64,000 nt of DNA from an uncultured Erythrobacter sp. (GTDB lineage Bacteria > Pseudomonadota > Alphaproteobacteria > Sphingomonadales > Sphingomonadaceae). Positions 28,586 through 38,019 of the stretch are shown in pieces. Both the position numbers and the translations under genes were made by a program. Under the pieces are notes generated by a model, which saw only the letters and a list, made by a program, of their open reading frames with translations, ran no database searches and had not been told where the DNA came from. The stretch lies in NCBI GenBank assembly GCA_947488085.1, contig CANKYI010000001.1, forward strand, positions 930,001 to 994,000. Direction: 5' to 3'. Positions within the stretch are counted from its first letter, which is position 1; the number at the start of each line of letters is the position of its first letter.

Positions 28586-29516
28586 CGATAATGCCCGGCT
28601 CACTAGCCGAATGCCCGGCATCATCGACGACCCAAAACTGCGCCTCTGGCCACGCTTTCTTGACCTCCCAAGCGGAGCGGGGCGGGGTGCAGATGTCGTG
28701 GCGCCCTTGAACTATGATGCCGGGAATATGGCGAATCTTGTCCATATCGCGCAGCAATTGACCCTCTTCCAAAAAGAAGTCCTCTAGGAAGAACCGCGCG
28801 CATATCCGCGCGAATGGCACCGCTTTGCTGGGGTCAGCGAACTCCTCCAACAAGCCCTCATTCGGCAGCAGCGTCGCAACCGTCCCTTCCCACAAAGACC
28901 ATTGCTTTGCAGCCTCCAACCGGGTGGCTTCATCGTCGCTGGTGAGGCGGGTATAGTATGCCTTGACGAGGTCATCGCGCTCATCATCCGGGATAAGGCC
29001 GGTGAACTCGTCCCATTGCTCCGCCATGATCTCGCTGGCACCAAAGCGGTAGAGCCAGCCTTTTTCCTTTTGCCGAGCAAGGAACACGCCGCGCAGAATG
29101 ATCTCTGTAGTCCGCTCCGGATGCGCCTGCGCATAGGCGAGCGAAAGCGTCGCGCCCCAACTGCCTCCAAACACCTGCCATGCATCATGCCCGCACATTT
29201 TACGCAGGGCCTCGATATCGGCAACGATCCGCCAGGTATCATTGTGCTCAATTTCAGCAAAGGGGAGCGAACGCCCACATCCGCGCTGATCAAACAGGAG
29301 CACATCATACTTTGCCGGGTTCCATTGTCGGCGATGGGATGGAGCCATGCCGCCACCCGGTCCGCCATGTAGGAAAACCGCCGGTTTCGCGCCCGGAGTT
29401 CCCACCCGCTCGTAATAGATCTGATGCCCGTCGCCGACATCGAGCATGCCGGTCTCATAGGGCTCTATCTCGGGATAGAGGCCCGTGTCGTAGGTCCGCA
29501 TATTACCTGCCGTCAT
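28545..29516 (-). CDS. pip: Proline iminopeptidase
   Basis: A 323-residue alpha/beta-hydrolase of the S33 family that removes N-terminal proline from peptides. It shows the HGGPGGG oxyanion motif (50-56), the DQRGCGRS motif (76-83), the nucleophile Ser119 in GGSWGATL, and the late Asp and His blocks (RHDICTPP and DDAGHS near the C-terminus). Start taken at the ATG (29516) that overlaps the previous stop; another ATG 15 bases inside is possible. It sits between trpE and trpG without an obvious link to tryptophan synthesis. Confidence 0.93.
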   Translation of the reverse strand: MTAGNMRTYDTGLYPEIEPYETGMLDVGDGHQIYYERVGTPGAKPAVFLHGGPGGGMAPSHRRQWNPAKYDVLLFDQRGCGRSLPFAEIEHNDTWRIVADIEALRKMCGHDAWQVFGGSWGATLSLAYAQAHPERTTEIILRGVFLARQKEKGWLYRFGASEIMAEQWDEFTGLIPDDERDDLVKAYYTRLTSDDEATRLEAAKQWSLWEGTVATLLPNEGLLEEFADPSKAVPFARICARFFLEDFFLEEGQLLRDMDKIRHIPGIIVQGRHDICTPPRSAWEVKKAWPEAQFWVVDDAGHSASEPGIIDGLVRATDRFADQ

Positions 29517-30358
29517 CACTTATTCTCCACGACAATCAGTGGGCCAACACGGCGACTATCCATGCGGCCGCTGGCTTTGTCCCAAAGGGATGAGATATTG
29601 CCATCAAGGAACAAGGCGTTGGGTGTCTCCAATTCATCGCGGAAGAACCGGGCGAGTTGGCCGAAACTCAGCGGTGCGTTGGAGATCACGAAATGCGCCT
29701 TTCCATCGCGCGCAATGCCTACGCCGTTGCGGATTGCCTTTGATGGGCCGTCATCAGAGATTTCCGGGTGCAGGTCGCCGTTGATGACCAGCATAGGTCC
29801 CGATTGCGTCCCGAATTTGGGGCGTGTGCCAACCGTGCGCAGGAACGTATCCGTTTCCAGAATGCGCCAGCGACCATTGCTACCGAAGAACACGCCATTG
29901 GGCTTGAGGAAGAAATTACCCGACCCGTCGGCACGGTTTAGCTCGACCAGTCGGTTCTCGTCCTGAACGAAATATCCAATGGCTTTGAGATCATCGCCAT
30001 ACATTCCGCCGTTCATCACAAACGCAATGTCGCTTTCATTCCGGCCCGAGGCCCATCCTTCGATAGTGCCAAACTTATCGCCGCTGGATGGAGCAAGGCT
30101 GGCGCGGATGCGGTGGGTCGCGGGGTCCGCGATACAGTGAGTGAGCGAGACCCCTTCGAAAGTCGCGGGTCGGCATGGCGAATTGGCATCCGGCGTCGCG
30201 GTGGGCGTTGGCTCCACTTCCTCTGCTGCAACGGCGACCTCTTCAACCGGGTCGGAGCCATCAAGCTGCGTGCGCACCACCGGTTCACCAGCGGGTGCAG
30301 GGTCGCATCCGGTTAGTGTGAGTGCGACGACAGCCAGCAAAGCGGCACTAGTTTTCAT
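29516..30358 (-). CDS. Phosphodiester glycosidase family lipoprotein (DUF2233/NAGPA-like)
   Basis: A 280-residue exported protein. The N-terminus is a lipoprotein signal with a lipobox LTGC ending at Cys18, followed by a Pro/Thr/Glu-rich linker to about residue 55. The rest matches the NAGPA/DUF2233 fold (FVMNGGMYGDD near residue 110, KPNGVFFGSN near residue 145, SGPMLVINGDLHP near residue 175). Family members cleave sugar phosphodiesters; the substrate here is unknown. Start chosen at the ATG (30358) that overlaps the trpE stop in an ATGA. Probably anchored in the periplasm. Confidence 0.8.
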   Translation of the reverse strand: MKTSAALLAVVALTLTGCDPAPAGEPVVRTQLDGSDPVEEVAVAAEEVEPTPTATPDANSPCRPATFEGVSLTHCIADPATHRIRASLAPSSGDKFGTIEGWASGRNESDIAFVMNGGMYGDDLKAIGYFVQDENRLVELNRADGSGNFFLKPNGVFFGSNGRWRILETDTFLRTVGTRPKFGTQSGPMLVINGDLHPEISDDGPSKAIRNGVGIARDGKAHFVISNAPLSFGQLARFFRDELETPNALFLDGNISSLWDKASGRMDSRRVGPLIVVENK

Positions 30359-31872
30359 TGTCCAAATCCCACATCTTTTGCGACCCGCACCGCTTCGCGC
30401 GCAGCGGCTATCAATGCGCCTGCCTTGGCGCGGCATTCGGCGAGTTCGTAATCCGGGTTGCTATCGGCCACAATCCCGGCACCTGCTTGCACATGCATCG
30501 TCCCGTCTTTCACCACAGCGGTGCGTAATACGATGCAGGAATCGACCGACCCATCCGGTGCGAAATAGCCGACACCGCCAGCATAGGCTCCACGCGTTTC
30601 TGGCTCCAACTCCGCTATAATCTCGCACGCGCGGATTTTGGGAGCGCCTGAGACGGTCCCTGCGGGAAAACCGGCGAACAGCGCATCGAGCGCGTCGCTA
30701 TCAGGTGCGAGTGCGCCGATCACATTGCTGACAATGTGCATGACGTGGCTGTAGCGCTCAATCGTGAAGCTGTCGGTGACTTCGACACTGCCGCGCTTCG
30801 CAACGCGTCCCACATCATTGCGCCCCAGGTCCAGCAGCATGAGATGTTCTGCCAGCTCTTTTGGATCGGCCAACAAGCTCACTTCGTTCTCGCGATCCTG
30901 AGCTGGGGTGTCACCACGTGGTCGCGTCCCTGCGATCGGGCGAACCGTCACTTCGCCGTCTCTCACCCGCACCAATATCTCCGGACTGGAGCCAACAATG
31001 GCAAAGCCGGGCAGGTCGAGAAAATAGAGGAATGGCGAAGGGTTCACTCGCCGTAAAGCGCGATAGAGCGCCAGCGGAGGAAGCTCAAAGGGGCACGTGA
31101 AACGTTGGGCCAAAACGACCTGAAAGATGTCACCAGCAAGGATATAATCCTTCGCCCGTGCAACCAGCGCCTTATATTCAGTATCCGCCATCACCGGTGA
31201 CAATTCCGGGTCGGCAAGATCAGCTGGAACCCGCGTCTCGGTGGGCCGAGGCTGGATCAGAGCGCGCAGAGTTTCATCAATCCGTTCGCTTGCATGTTCA
31301 ATGGCAGCAGCAGGATTGGACGCGCTCCAGATTGGCGCAATGCAAAACAACTCATCTGAAAGGCCATCAAAAACCAGGATAAGCGTTGGCCGAACAAACA
31401 GCATATCAGGCAGAGCCAGTTCACCGGGCTGCGCGCGTGGCAAAGTCTCGACAAGACCGATCGTCTCATACCCGAAATACCCGACAAGACAGGCGAGGGC
31501 AGGGGGCAACGCAGCTGGCGTGTCGATCCGGCAGCTATCGGCAAGCATCCGCAGCTCAGCCAGTGCATCACCCTCGCACGGCTCAAACGCATCGCGATCA
31601 TGCCGCCATTGGCGGTTGGTTGTCGCTGAACCTTCAGTGGCCCGAAACACCAGATCGGGATCAAGGCCCAGCAGGCTGTAACGCCCGCGAACTTCGCCAC
31701 CTTCAACCGACTCGAGCAGAAAGTCACCGCGCCCCGGTTCAATCAATCGCCGCGCTGCGCCCACTGGCGTGTCGCAATCGGCCACGACTTTCCGCCACAC
31801 CAGCGCAGGCGAGCCATCGGACAAGGCCTGCGCAGCCTCAAGCGCGTTTTCAAGCTGAGTAGAAGACGTCAC
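30355..31872 (-). CDS. trpE: Anthranilate synthase component I
   Basis: A 505-residue chorismate-using enzyme that makes anthranilate with ammonia from TrpG. The C-terminal chorismate-binding domain has the expected blocks: DIFQVVLAQRF near residue 245, FYFLDLPGF near 282, IAGTRPRG near 318, and the GAPKIRACEII and GAGIVADS motifs near 410 and 470. An LLESVEGG site near residue 53 resembles the feedback tryptophan site. Start GTG at 31872, 26 bases after the upstream chaperone gene, so it probably shares that transcript; no leader-peptide attenuator fits in the gap. Confidence 0.95.
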   Translation of the reverse strand: MTSSTQLENALEAAQALSDGSPALVWRKVVADCDTPVGAARRLIEPGRGDFLLESVEGGEVRGRYSLLGLDPDLVFRATEGSATTNRQWRHDRDAFEPCEGDALAELRMLADSCRIDTPAALPPALACLVGYFGYETIGLVETLPRAQPGELALPDMLFVRPTLILVFDGLSDELFCIAPIWSASNPAAAIEHASERIDETLRALIQPRPTETRVPADLADPELSPVMADTEYKALVARAKDYILAGDIFQVVLAQRFTCPFELPPLALYRALRRVNPSPFLYFLDLPGFAIVGSSPEILVRVRDGEVTVRPIAGTRPRGDTPAQDRENEVSLLADPKELAEHLMLLDLGRNDVGRVAKRGSVEVTDSFTIERYSHVMHIVSNVIGALAPDSDALDALFAGFPAGTVSGAPKIRACEIIAELEPETRGAYAGGVGYFAPDGSVDSCIVLRTAVVKDGTMHVQAGAGIVADSNPDYELAECRAKAGALIAAAREAVRVAKDVGFGQ

Positions 31873-31898
31873 ACTTTCGCCAATCGAAAAGCCGCCGC

Positions 31899-33836
31899 TC
31901 AGCTTTCGCCAGCGAGGGTCTTGCGAAGGGCTTCGATTGCTTCTTCATTGCGCTCGACACCGATTTCTTCGCGGATCGCACGGGCCAATTGGGCATTATA
32001 TTCGTTGACCAATGCCGGTGCGAGCTGCTGACGCGTCTGCGCCAACAGCTCTTCATTTCCTTCAAGCGAATCTGTCTCAATCGTATCGAGGTCGACGACA
32101 TACCAGCCCAGATCCTGTCCATCTTCGAGTACTTTGGTCGACCCTTGCGCCATTGAGAACAACAGCACGAGAGCAGGCGGAATGTTGCGATCTTGCGAGG
32201 CAAGCAATTCGGTACGGCGCAGATTGACGTCCTCGACCTGTGTCAGGCCGGCATTTTCGCTACGCATAGCCTCGGTCAAAGATGCACCATTGCGCACCGC
32301 TTCGAGAATGCGATTGGCGGCTTCTGCGGCAAGCTTGTTGCCCTCCGCCAGACGCCAGCGTGCCTGCACCTGTTCACGAACTTCGGCGAGAGGCGGGGCG
32401 GCGCTTTCAACGATGTCTTCAACGTCAAAAATCAGGAACTGCGCACCCGGCACCAATTCGGCAAGCTGCGGTTCGCTTTCGTCCATCTGAAATGCGGTGT
32501 CGAGGATCGGACGAAGTGCTGGGCTAACGCCTTGGCCGGGCGTGCCAAAGATCTGACCATCGGCAGTAAGACCGGGAACGACGTTTATTTCCAGCGAGAA
32601 TTCCTCTGCCACATCGGCGAGAGAAGTGCCGGTATCGACTTTTTGCTCAATCTCACTGCTCAGCTCTTCCAATGCATCGGCGAGCGCCTCTTGCTGCAAT
32701 TGCTGGCTGATCTCATCGCTGGCCTGCGCCAATGTGCGGGCAGGGGTGACATCGATATCGTCGAGCCGGGCGACATACCAACCCAGCGTCGACTGAGCAG
32801 GGGTTAGGATATCGCCTTCACTCGCTGCAAACGCAGCCTCAGACACAGCAAAACTAAGGCTGGAGGCCATGCTCTCAGCGTTAAGAAGTCCACCTGCGGA
32901 CACTTGAAAACCAGCCTCTGCGGCTGCGGCCTCCAAGGAAACGCCGCCACGAATGCGCGTCACCAATGCTTGGGCAGCTGCTTCGGTTGGGACAACAAAA
33001 GAGGAGATCGCGCGTCGTTCGCTTGCGCCATAGACATCTGCATCACGCTCAAACCGTGCAGCGATCTGCGTCGGTGTTGGTGCGATATCCGCGCTCACAC
33101 TTTCGGCACCGAACGCGGCAAAGCGTACTGTGCGGCGCTCAGGCAGAATATAGTCGGATTGGGTGTCGCTATAGAAGGTGTTGAGCTGTTCATCACTCGG
33201 ATTGTCTTCGGGCGCGAAATCAAGGCTTGGAATCAAACCGATTTGTCCCTGACGCCGCTCCAGCACCAAAGCGGCATATTGACGCGCTGCGGCTTCTGGC
33301 ATCTGCGGTGCGGCAAAAGCCGGGCGCAGGATTTGTTGCGCGAGCAGGCCATCACCGATGTCCCGACGCAAAATCGCATCAGTAATTCCCTGACGGCGCA
33401 AGGCGTTTTGATAGACAGTCTGATCAAACTCACCCGTTGGTCCACGGAAAGCGCCAATCTTCAAAATCTCGCTATTCACCAGATTGTCGCCTGCGCGCAG
33501 GCCATACAATTGCGCGAACTGACCCACGCCATAACGCTCAATCAAAAGATCAAGTTCACCTTCCAGGCCGCCGCCTGCGACGAATTGCGGCATCGTGATC
33601 GTCGGATTCTGATCGCGCGCTCGGTCCAGAGCATTGGACATCGCGCCGTTCATTTCATTGGCGCTGATCGTGTCGTCACCAACAACGGCCAGTTTATCAT
33701 CGCCGGTCAGCCCACCAAAAGTCGAAGATCCCGAAATATCGCTGGCCGCAAAGGCGAGAGCGACAATAATCAGAAAGCCAATAAAGATCGGCAGACCAAT
33801 CTTGGACTGAAAGAAATTGCGGAACATCGAGATCAT
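31899..33836 (-). CDS. PpiD-like membrane-anchored periplasmic peptidyl-prolyl isomerase
   Basis: A 645-residue protein with an N-terminal signal anchor (about residues 14-33), a SurA_N-type chaperone region (35-250), a parvulin rotamase-like segment (about 260-370) and a long C-terminal chaperone part. This is the PpiD layout (SecYEG-linked folding helper in the inner membrane). The parvulin domain is divergent and may be inactive. Start at ATG 33836; another ATG 9 bases inside (MFRNFFQSK) is also plausible. Neighbouring tpiA and secG on the other strand form a common alphaproteobacterial context. Confidence 0.85.
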   Translation of the reverse strand: MISMFRNFFQSKIGLPIFIGFLIIVALAFAASDISGSSTFGGLTGDDKLAVVGDDTISANEMNGAMSNALDRARDQNPTITMPQFVAGGGLEGELDLLIERYGVGQFAQLYGLRAGDNLVNSEILKIGAFRGPTGEFDQTVYQNALRRQGITDAILRRDIGDGLLAQQILRPAFAAPQMPEAAARQYAALVLERRQGQIGLIPSLDFAPEDNPSDEQLNTFYSDTQSDYILPERRTVRFAAFGAESVSADIAPTPTQIAARFERDADVYGASERRAISSFVVPTEAAAQALVTRIRGGVSLEAAAAEAGFQVSAGGLLNAESMASSLSFAVSEAAFAASEGDILTPAQSTLGWYVARLDDIDVTPARTLAQASDEISQQLQQEALADALEELSSEIEQKVDTGTSLADVAEEFSLEINVVPGLTADGQIFGTPGQGVSPALRPILDTAFQMDESEPQLAELVPGAQFLIFDVEDIVESAAPPLAEVREQVQARWRLAEGNKLAAEAANRILEAVRNGASLTEAMRSENAGLTQVEDVNLRRTELLASQDRNIPPALVLLFSMAQGSTKVLEDGQDLGWYVVDLDTIETDSLEGNEELLAQTRQQLAPALVNEYNAQLARAIREEIGVERNEEAIEALRKTLAGES

Positions 33837-34107
33837 TTGGTATTTTTCCCGGGTATATTCTGTGCGTCATCATCGCGGTTATAACCATGCAGACGCGGAG
33901 GTTTCATCTGTATTTTGGCCGAAACCTGCGGGTTTGAAGGGTCTTTGCCGCAAGTCTCAGTTCTCGCAGGCGCTTTACCCAGCCTGCGACCTCGCGGCAA
34001 CAGGTTCGACCACGTTTTGACTAAACTATACACCTCGGGTAGCGGACGCGCGCTCTCGACCCTAAATCGGATCGACAGATTCGACACTCACTATACTGGA
34101 TACCCCG
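33837..34107. other. Divergent intergenic region between ppiD-like gene and tpiA
   Basis: The 271 bases must hold the promoters of both genes. A TATACT just before the tpiA ATG could be a -10 element. One minus-strand frame of 84 codons (33833-34087) spans most of it and ends over the ppiD ATG, but its basic, low-complexity peptide and lack of a recognisable family make chance more likely than a gene. Confidence 0.3.
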
Positions 34108-34872
34108 ATGCCCCAGCGGCCCTACATCGTTGGAAACTGGAAGATGCACGGCACTCGCGCCATGCTATCCGAAGCCCGCACAATCGACCGCGCTGCACAG
34201 CGCCATATGAAGGTCGAGGTTGCGATTGCGCCACCATACACTCTGATCCACCCGGTCCATCGCGAAGCAGAGCAGATCGCTGTTGGCGCTCAGGATTGCC
34301 ATGATCAGGAGAGCGGCGCCTATACCGGCGATATTTCAGCAGCGATGATTGCGGATGCGGGCGGCAAGTTCGTGATCCTTGGTCATAGTGAGCGGCGCGA
34401 TGCGCATAGCGAGAAAGACGCGAAAATCTGCGCTAAGGCCGATGCCGCTTTGGATGCTGGACTGCGTATTATCCTGTGCTGCGGCGAAAGTGAGGCTGTG
34501 CGCGATGCTGGCCGCGCGATCAGCCATGTGAAGAAACAACTTAACGCCTCGCTCCCCGATAATATCGAGAATGCAGCTGAGCGTTTGACGGTCGCCTATG
34601 AGCCGATCTGGGCGATCGGCACGGGGAAAACGGCCGGGCTTGATGATATCGCCGAAATGCACGCCGAAATCCGCAAATTGCTTGTTGATCGTTTCGGTGA
34701 TGAGACGGGCCCCGACATCCGCATCCTCTATGGCGGTTCGGTAAAGCCTGAAAACGCTGGTGAAATCCTTGGCCTGCCCGAAGTTGGCGGTGCACTTGTC
34801 GGCGGGGCAAGCCTTACCGCAGACAGCTTTATGGGCATCGCAATGGCTGCCGGAGACGCGGTCGAAGCCTAG
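34108..34872 (+). CDS. tpiA: Triose-phosphate isomerase
   Basis: A 254-residue TIM barrel interconverting dihydroxyacetone phosphate and glyceraldehyde 3-phosphate. Catalytic residues are in place: Lys in the NWKMHGTR start (residues 9-16), His in LGHSERR (near residue 90) and Glu in AYEPIWAIGTG (near residue 160), with the phosphate loop YGGSVKPEN near residue 210. No ribosome site is obvious before the ATG, and the transcript may have a short leader. Normal length. Confidence 0.97.
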   Translation: MPQRPYIVGNWKMHGTRAMLSEARTIDRAAQRHMKVEVAIAPPYTLIHPVHREAEQIAVGAQDCHDQESGAYTGDISAAMIADAGGKFVILGHSERRDAHSEKDAKICAKADAALDAGLRIILCCGESEAVRDAGRAISHVKKQLNASLPDNIENAAERLTVAYEPIWAIGTGKTAGLDDIAEMHAEIRKLLVDRFGDETGPDIRILYGGSVKPENAGEILGLPEVGGALVGGASLTADSFMGIAMAAGDAVEA

Positions 34873-34954
34873 GTTATCCCTCTCCACGCTTGCCGATAGG
34901 GCTTCGCATCACTAAGTGCGCTCCACCTAAAGGTTGCCAATAGAAGAATTTTGC

Positions 34955-35362
34955 ATGTCGCTGTTCATTATCCTCACCATTATTCAGGCCCTGATCGCGG
35001 CCTCGCTAGTCGGCGTTGTGCTGATGCAGCGGTCTGAGGGCGGGGGCCTTGGCATTGGCGGCAATCCTTCAGGCGCCTTGGGTGCCCGCGGCGCAGCGGA
35101 TTTTCTAACCCGTTCAACGAAGTGGTTGGCAGTCGCTTTTGTGGCGCTTTCGATCCTGTTGGCAGCGTTAGCAGTCAGCGAATCGAGCGTCGATATCAGC
35201 ACTGATCTGGACCGTGATGTTGGCGCGCCAACCGCTGATGATCTGCTCGGTGAAAGCTCTGCACCTGCCGAAGGCGGCGCAGTCGATGTCGATGATCTGT
35301 TGGCCGAACCTGGCGCGGCGCCTGCCGAACCGGCAGCCGGCGACGATCCACTCGCTGAATAA
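34955..35362 (+). CDS. secG: Preprotein translocase subunit SecG with long acidic tail
   Basis: A 135-residue protein. The first 75 residues are classic SecG: helix 1 (3-24), the cytoplasmic loop GGGLGIGG...G-rich, and helix 2 (about 50-70). The remainder is an Asp/Glu/Ala/Pro-rich tail with repeating DDLLGE, DDLLAEP and DDPLAE segments. SecG assists SecYE in protein export. The start is the ATG at 34955; a longer TTG-started frame adds 7 residues that do not fit the family. Confidence 0.92.
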   Translation: MSLFIILTIIQALIAASLVGVVLMQRSEGGGLGIGGNPSGALGARGAADFLTRSTKWLAVAFVALSILLAALAVSESSVDISTDLDRDVGAPTADDLLGESSAPAEGGAVDVDDLLAEPGAAPAEPAAGDDPLAE

Positions 35363-35390
35363 TCGCGACAATTTAGACACGCTTGTGGAT

Positions 35391-35407
35391 GGCGCATGAT
35401 TTGCGCC
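35391..35407 (+). terminator. Small hairpin after secG, possible weak terminator
   Basis: GGCGCA and TGCGCC form a six-pair stem with a 5-base loop, 29 bases after the secG stop, followed by GCAATTTG rather than a T-run. It may attenuate read-through into pyrG or simply be a structured leader. Confidence 0.35.
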
Positions 35408-35455
35408 GCAATTTGCTTGCCTCGAATCCAAACGCACCCTTAAGGCTTGCCTCCC

Positions 35456-37093
35456 ATGGCGCGGTACATTTTCATAACCGGCGGCGTGGTCTCCTCGCTC
35501 GGCAAAGGTCTCATGGCAGCAAGTCTTGCTGCACTCCTACAGGCACGCGGGTATAAGGTTCGGATCCGCAAATTTGATCCCTATCTGAATGTCGATCCTG
35601 GCACGATGAGCCCGTATCAACATGGCGAAGTCTATGTGACCGATGATGGGGCGGAGACTGATCTCGACCTTGGCCATTATGAGCGCTTTACCGGGGTTTC
35701 TGCGCGGCAAAGCGACAACATCACCTCTGGCCGGGTCTACCGCGATATCATCACGAAAGAACGCCGGGGTGATTACCTGGGCGCCACCGTGCAGGTGATC
35801 CCGCACGTGACCGACGCAATCAAGCAGTTTGCGCTCGATGATCAGGACGATCTTGATTTCATCCTGTGCGAGATTGGCGGAACGGTGGGCGATATCGAAT
35901 CGCTGCCGTTTATGGAGGCGATCCGTCAGCTAAGGAATGATCTGGATCCGCTGCAAACACTCAGCGTGCACGTAACTCTGGTGCCCTATATCGCGGCGGC
36001 CGGTGAGCTGAAAACCAAGCCGACGCAACATTCCGTGCGCGAACTTGCCAGCCTTGGGATCAAACCCGACGTATTGCTTTGCCGTGCAGAACATCCAATC
36101 CCGGATTCAGAGCGCCAGAAAATCGCCAATTTCTGCAATGTTCGCAAGCAGGCTGTGATCCCTGCGCTGGATGCGCCGTCCATTTACTCTGTCCCGCTGC
36201 AATATCATCGCGAAGGGTTGGACGAGGAAGTGTTGCGCGGTTTCGGCATTACCGATGCACCGGCGCCTGATCTTACCTCATGGAATGATGTCACCGACCG
36301 ATACTTCAATCCCGAAGGGGAAGTGACCATCGGCGTGGTTGGCAAATATGTTGGTCTGCCCGATGCATATAAGAGCCTGAACGAGGCGCTGGTCCATGGC
36401 GGATTGGCAAACAGGGTTAAGGTCAACATCAAGTGGATTGATGCTGAAATCTTCGAAGAGAAAGACGAAAGCGAAATCGTCGCGGCGTTAGAGCCAATGC
36501 ATGGCATTCTGGTCCCCGGTGGTTTTGGGGAGCGCGGCTCCGAGGGCAAAATAGCGAGTGTCCGATTTGCCCGTGAACGCGGTGTGCCATTCTTTGGCAT
36601 CTGTCTTGGTATGCAAATGGCTTGTGTCGAAGGTGCACGGTCAGCGGGAATTTCCGCAGCATCTTCAACCGAATTCGGTGATACCGCAGAGCCGGTTGTT
36701 GGGATCATCAGTGAGTGGATGAGCGAAGAGGGCCTCGAACAACGCGAAGAGGGCGGTGATCTTGGCGGCACTATGCGGCTTGGTGCTTATGAGGCGAAGC
36801 TTGGCAGCAACAGCCACACATCGCGCATCTATGACGGAGCAACCACGATCTCGGAACGCCACCGCCACCGATATGAGGTCAACAGCGCCTATATTGAGCC
36901 ATTGGAGGCACAAGGTCTGGTTTTTGCTGGCATGTCGCCCGATGGCTTGTTGCCAGAGATTGTCGAACGGCCCGACCATCCTTGGTTTGTCGGCGTTCAG
37001 TTCCATCCAGAGCTGAAATCGCGTCCCTTCGATCCGCACCCGCTGTTTGCTGGCTTTATCGAGGCTGCACTGGCGCAATCGCGCTTGGTCTGA
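35456..37093 (+). CDS. pyrG: CTP synthase
   Basis: A 545-residue bidomain enzyme that aminates UTP to CTP with glutamine or ammonia. The synthetase domain opens with [18 protein letters not shown] (nucleotide loop) and includes [20 protein letters not shown]. The C-terminal glutamine amidotransferase domain has the Cys nucleophile in FGICLGMQM (near residue 385) and His-Glu in VQFHPE (near residue 522). The ATG at 35456 is the family start. A 6-pair hairpin overlaps the stop codon (37092-37106). Confidence 0.98.
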   Translation: MARYIFITGGVVSSLGKGLMAASLAALLQARGYKVRIRKFDPYLNVDPGTMSPYQHGEVYVTDDGAETDLDLGHYERFTGVSARQSDNITSGRVYRDIITKERRGDYLGATVQVIPHVTDAIKQFALDDQDDLDFILCEIGGTVGDIESLPFMEAIRQLRNDLDPLQTLSVHVTLVPYIAAAGELKTKPTQHSVRELASLGIKPDVLLCRAEHPIPDSERQKIANFCNVRKQAVIPALDAPSIYSVPLQYHREGLDEEVLRGFGITDAPAPDLTSWNDVTDRYFNPEGEVTIGVVGKYVGLPDAYKSLNEALVHGGLANRVKVNIKWIDAEIFEEKDESEIVAALEPMHGILVPGGFGERGSEGKIASVRFARERGVPFFGICLGMQMACVEGARSAGISAASSTEFGDTAEPVVGIISEWMSEEGLEQREEGGDLGGTMRLGAYEAKLGSNSHTSRIYDGATTISERHRHRYEVNSAYIEPLEAQGLVFAGMSPDGLLPEIVERPDHPWFVGVQFHPELKSRPFDPHPLFAGFIEAALAQSRLV

Positions 37094-37106
37094 TTGGCTC
37101 CCAATC

Positions 37107-37370
37107 AAAGCTGCAAAGCTCTCATGTTGCCTCACTGACGCGGTATCTCCGTCCCTTGCTCGGCCTGCGTAGGATAGCGGATACTCCCTTTCACCGGATA
37201 GTTTTGTCGTCTTTTTACAAACCTGACGATTATCTCTTGCGTGTAAGGGGAATTGAGGCCTACCGAACACCCTACAGGTTTCCATAAGGGGTTTGACGGG
37301 TAATCCTGTCCTCTTTGTGAAAATGTGTTGGGGGGAAAATTGAGACTATCTGAGGTTTGGCAGTGCGCCT
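37107..37370. other. Intergenic sequence without a credible gene
   Basis: This is the left part of the 434-base gap between pyrG and hsp20. It is richer in A and T than the flanking genes. Frames on both strands are short and look like chance. A TTGACG at 37292-37297 could be a -35 element, but the sequence 17 bases on (TTGTGA) is a poor -10. Confidence 0.4.
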
Positions 37371-37501
37371 GAATTGCGTTTGCAATCATGGCTTTGCTGT
37401 AAAAAGCTCGCGCTGGAATTGACCGTCTTCTGCGACCCGGACGGTCAGGGCTGGACGAGGCGACTCAATGTCGCGGGGGCAGGTCCGCAAGGACCGCCCC
37501 C
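37371..37501 (+). ncRNA. Run of hairpins, possible small RNA or structured 3' region
   Basis: Three clear stem-loops and one smaller one follow each other. ATTGC/GCAAT with a GTTT loop (37373-37386); TTGACCGTC/GACGGTCAG (37419-37448, one G-U pair) with a 12-base loop; GCGAC/GTCGC (37460-37474); and directly next to it an 11-pair stem (37475-37501) of GGGGGC, a bulged A and GGTCC, closed by a GCAA tetraloop. The last one is followed by ACTTTAAT, so it is at best a weak terminator on the plus strand. It also lies 26 bases after the hsp20 stop on the minus strand and may be that gene's 3' hairpin. Orientation and transcription are unproven. Confidence 0.4.
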
Positions 37502-37527
37502 ACTTTAATCATCCAATTTGCGTAAGC

Positions 37528-38019
37528 TTATGCCGCGTCTGCGGTGTCCGCATCGCTATCGCTTTCATCGGGAACCGCAGTCAAAGTGGCTGCGGTGGCA
37601 CCGTTTACCGCGATCTTTTTTGGCTTCATTGCCTCTGGCACTTCGCGCACCAGATCGATCACTAGCAGGCCATCGGCCAGCTGCGCATTATCGACCCGGA
37701 CATAATCGGCCAGCTCAAACCGGCGCTCAAACCCGCGATTGGCAATGCCAACATGCAGCAATTCCGAGCCGTCATCGCTGTCATCGCGCTTTGCGCCTTG
37801 CACCGTAAGCAAGTTCGCTTGCGCGGTGATTTCGATATCCTGAGTCCGGAAACCGGCCACAGCGAGGGTGATGCGGTAATTGTCCTCACCACTGCGTGCG
37901 ATGTTGAAAGGGGGATAATTATCGCCCGAATTCGCGCGTGCCTGTGTTTCAAGCATATCGAACAAACGGTCGAAACCGACGGTGCTGCGGCGATAGGGTG
38001 TAAAATCAAGTCGTGACAT
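37528..38019 (-). CDS. Small heat shock protein, Hsp20 family
   Basis: A 163-residue alpha-crystallin-type chaperone that holds unfolding proteins. The N-terminal FDRLFDMLE segment leads into the crystallin domain (about residues 35-130) with the GFERRFELADYV and the DGLLVIDLVREVP strands (the I-x-I/V-type end). The Asp/Ala-rich tail is unusual but short. The start is the ATG at 38019 (MSRLDFTPY), preceded by AGAGGA; the longer in-frame reading is the untranslated leader, which folds as a ROSE-type thermometer. Confidence 0.93.
   Translation of the reverse strand: MSRLDFTPYRRSTVGFDRLFDMLETQARANSGDNYPPFNIARSGEDNYRITLAVAGFRTQDIEITAQANLLTVQGAKRDDSDDGSELLHVGIANRGFERRFELADYVRVDNAQLADGLLVIDLVREVPEAMKPKKIAVNGATAATLTAVPDESDSDADTADAA

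Noticed and set aside
33833-34087. 84-codon minus-strand frame overlapping the ppiD-like start
   Set aside because: Peptide is basic and without a recognisable fold; the region has to hold two divergent promoters, and no ribosome site was found.
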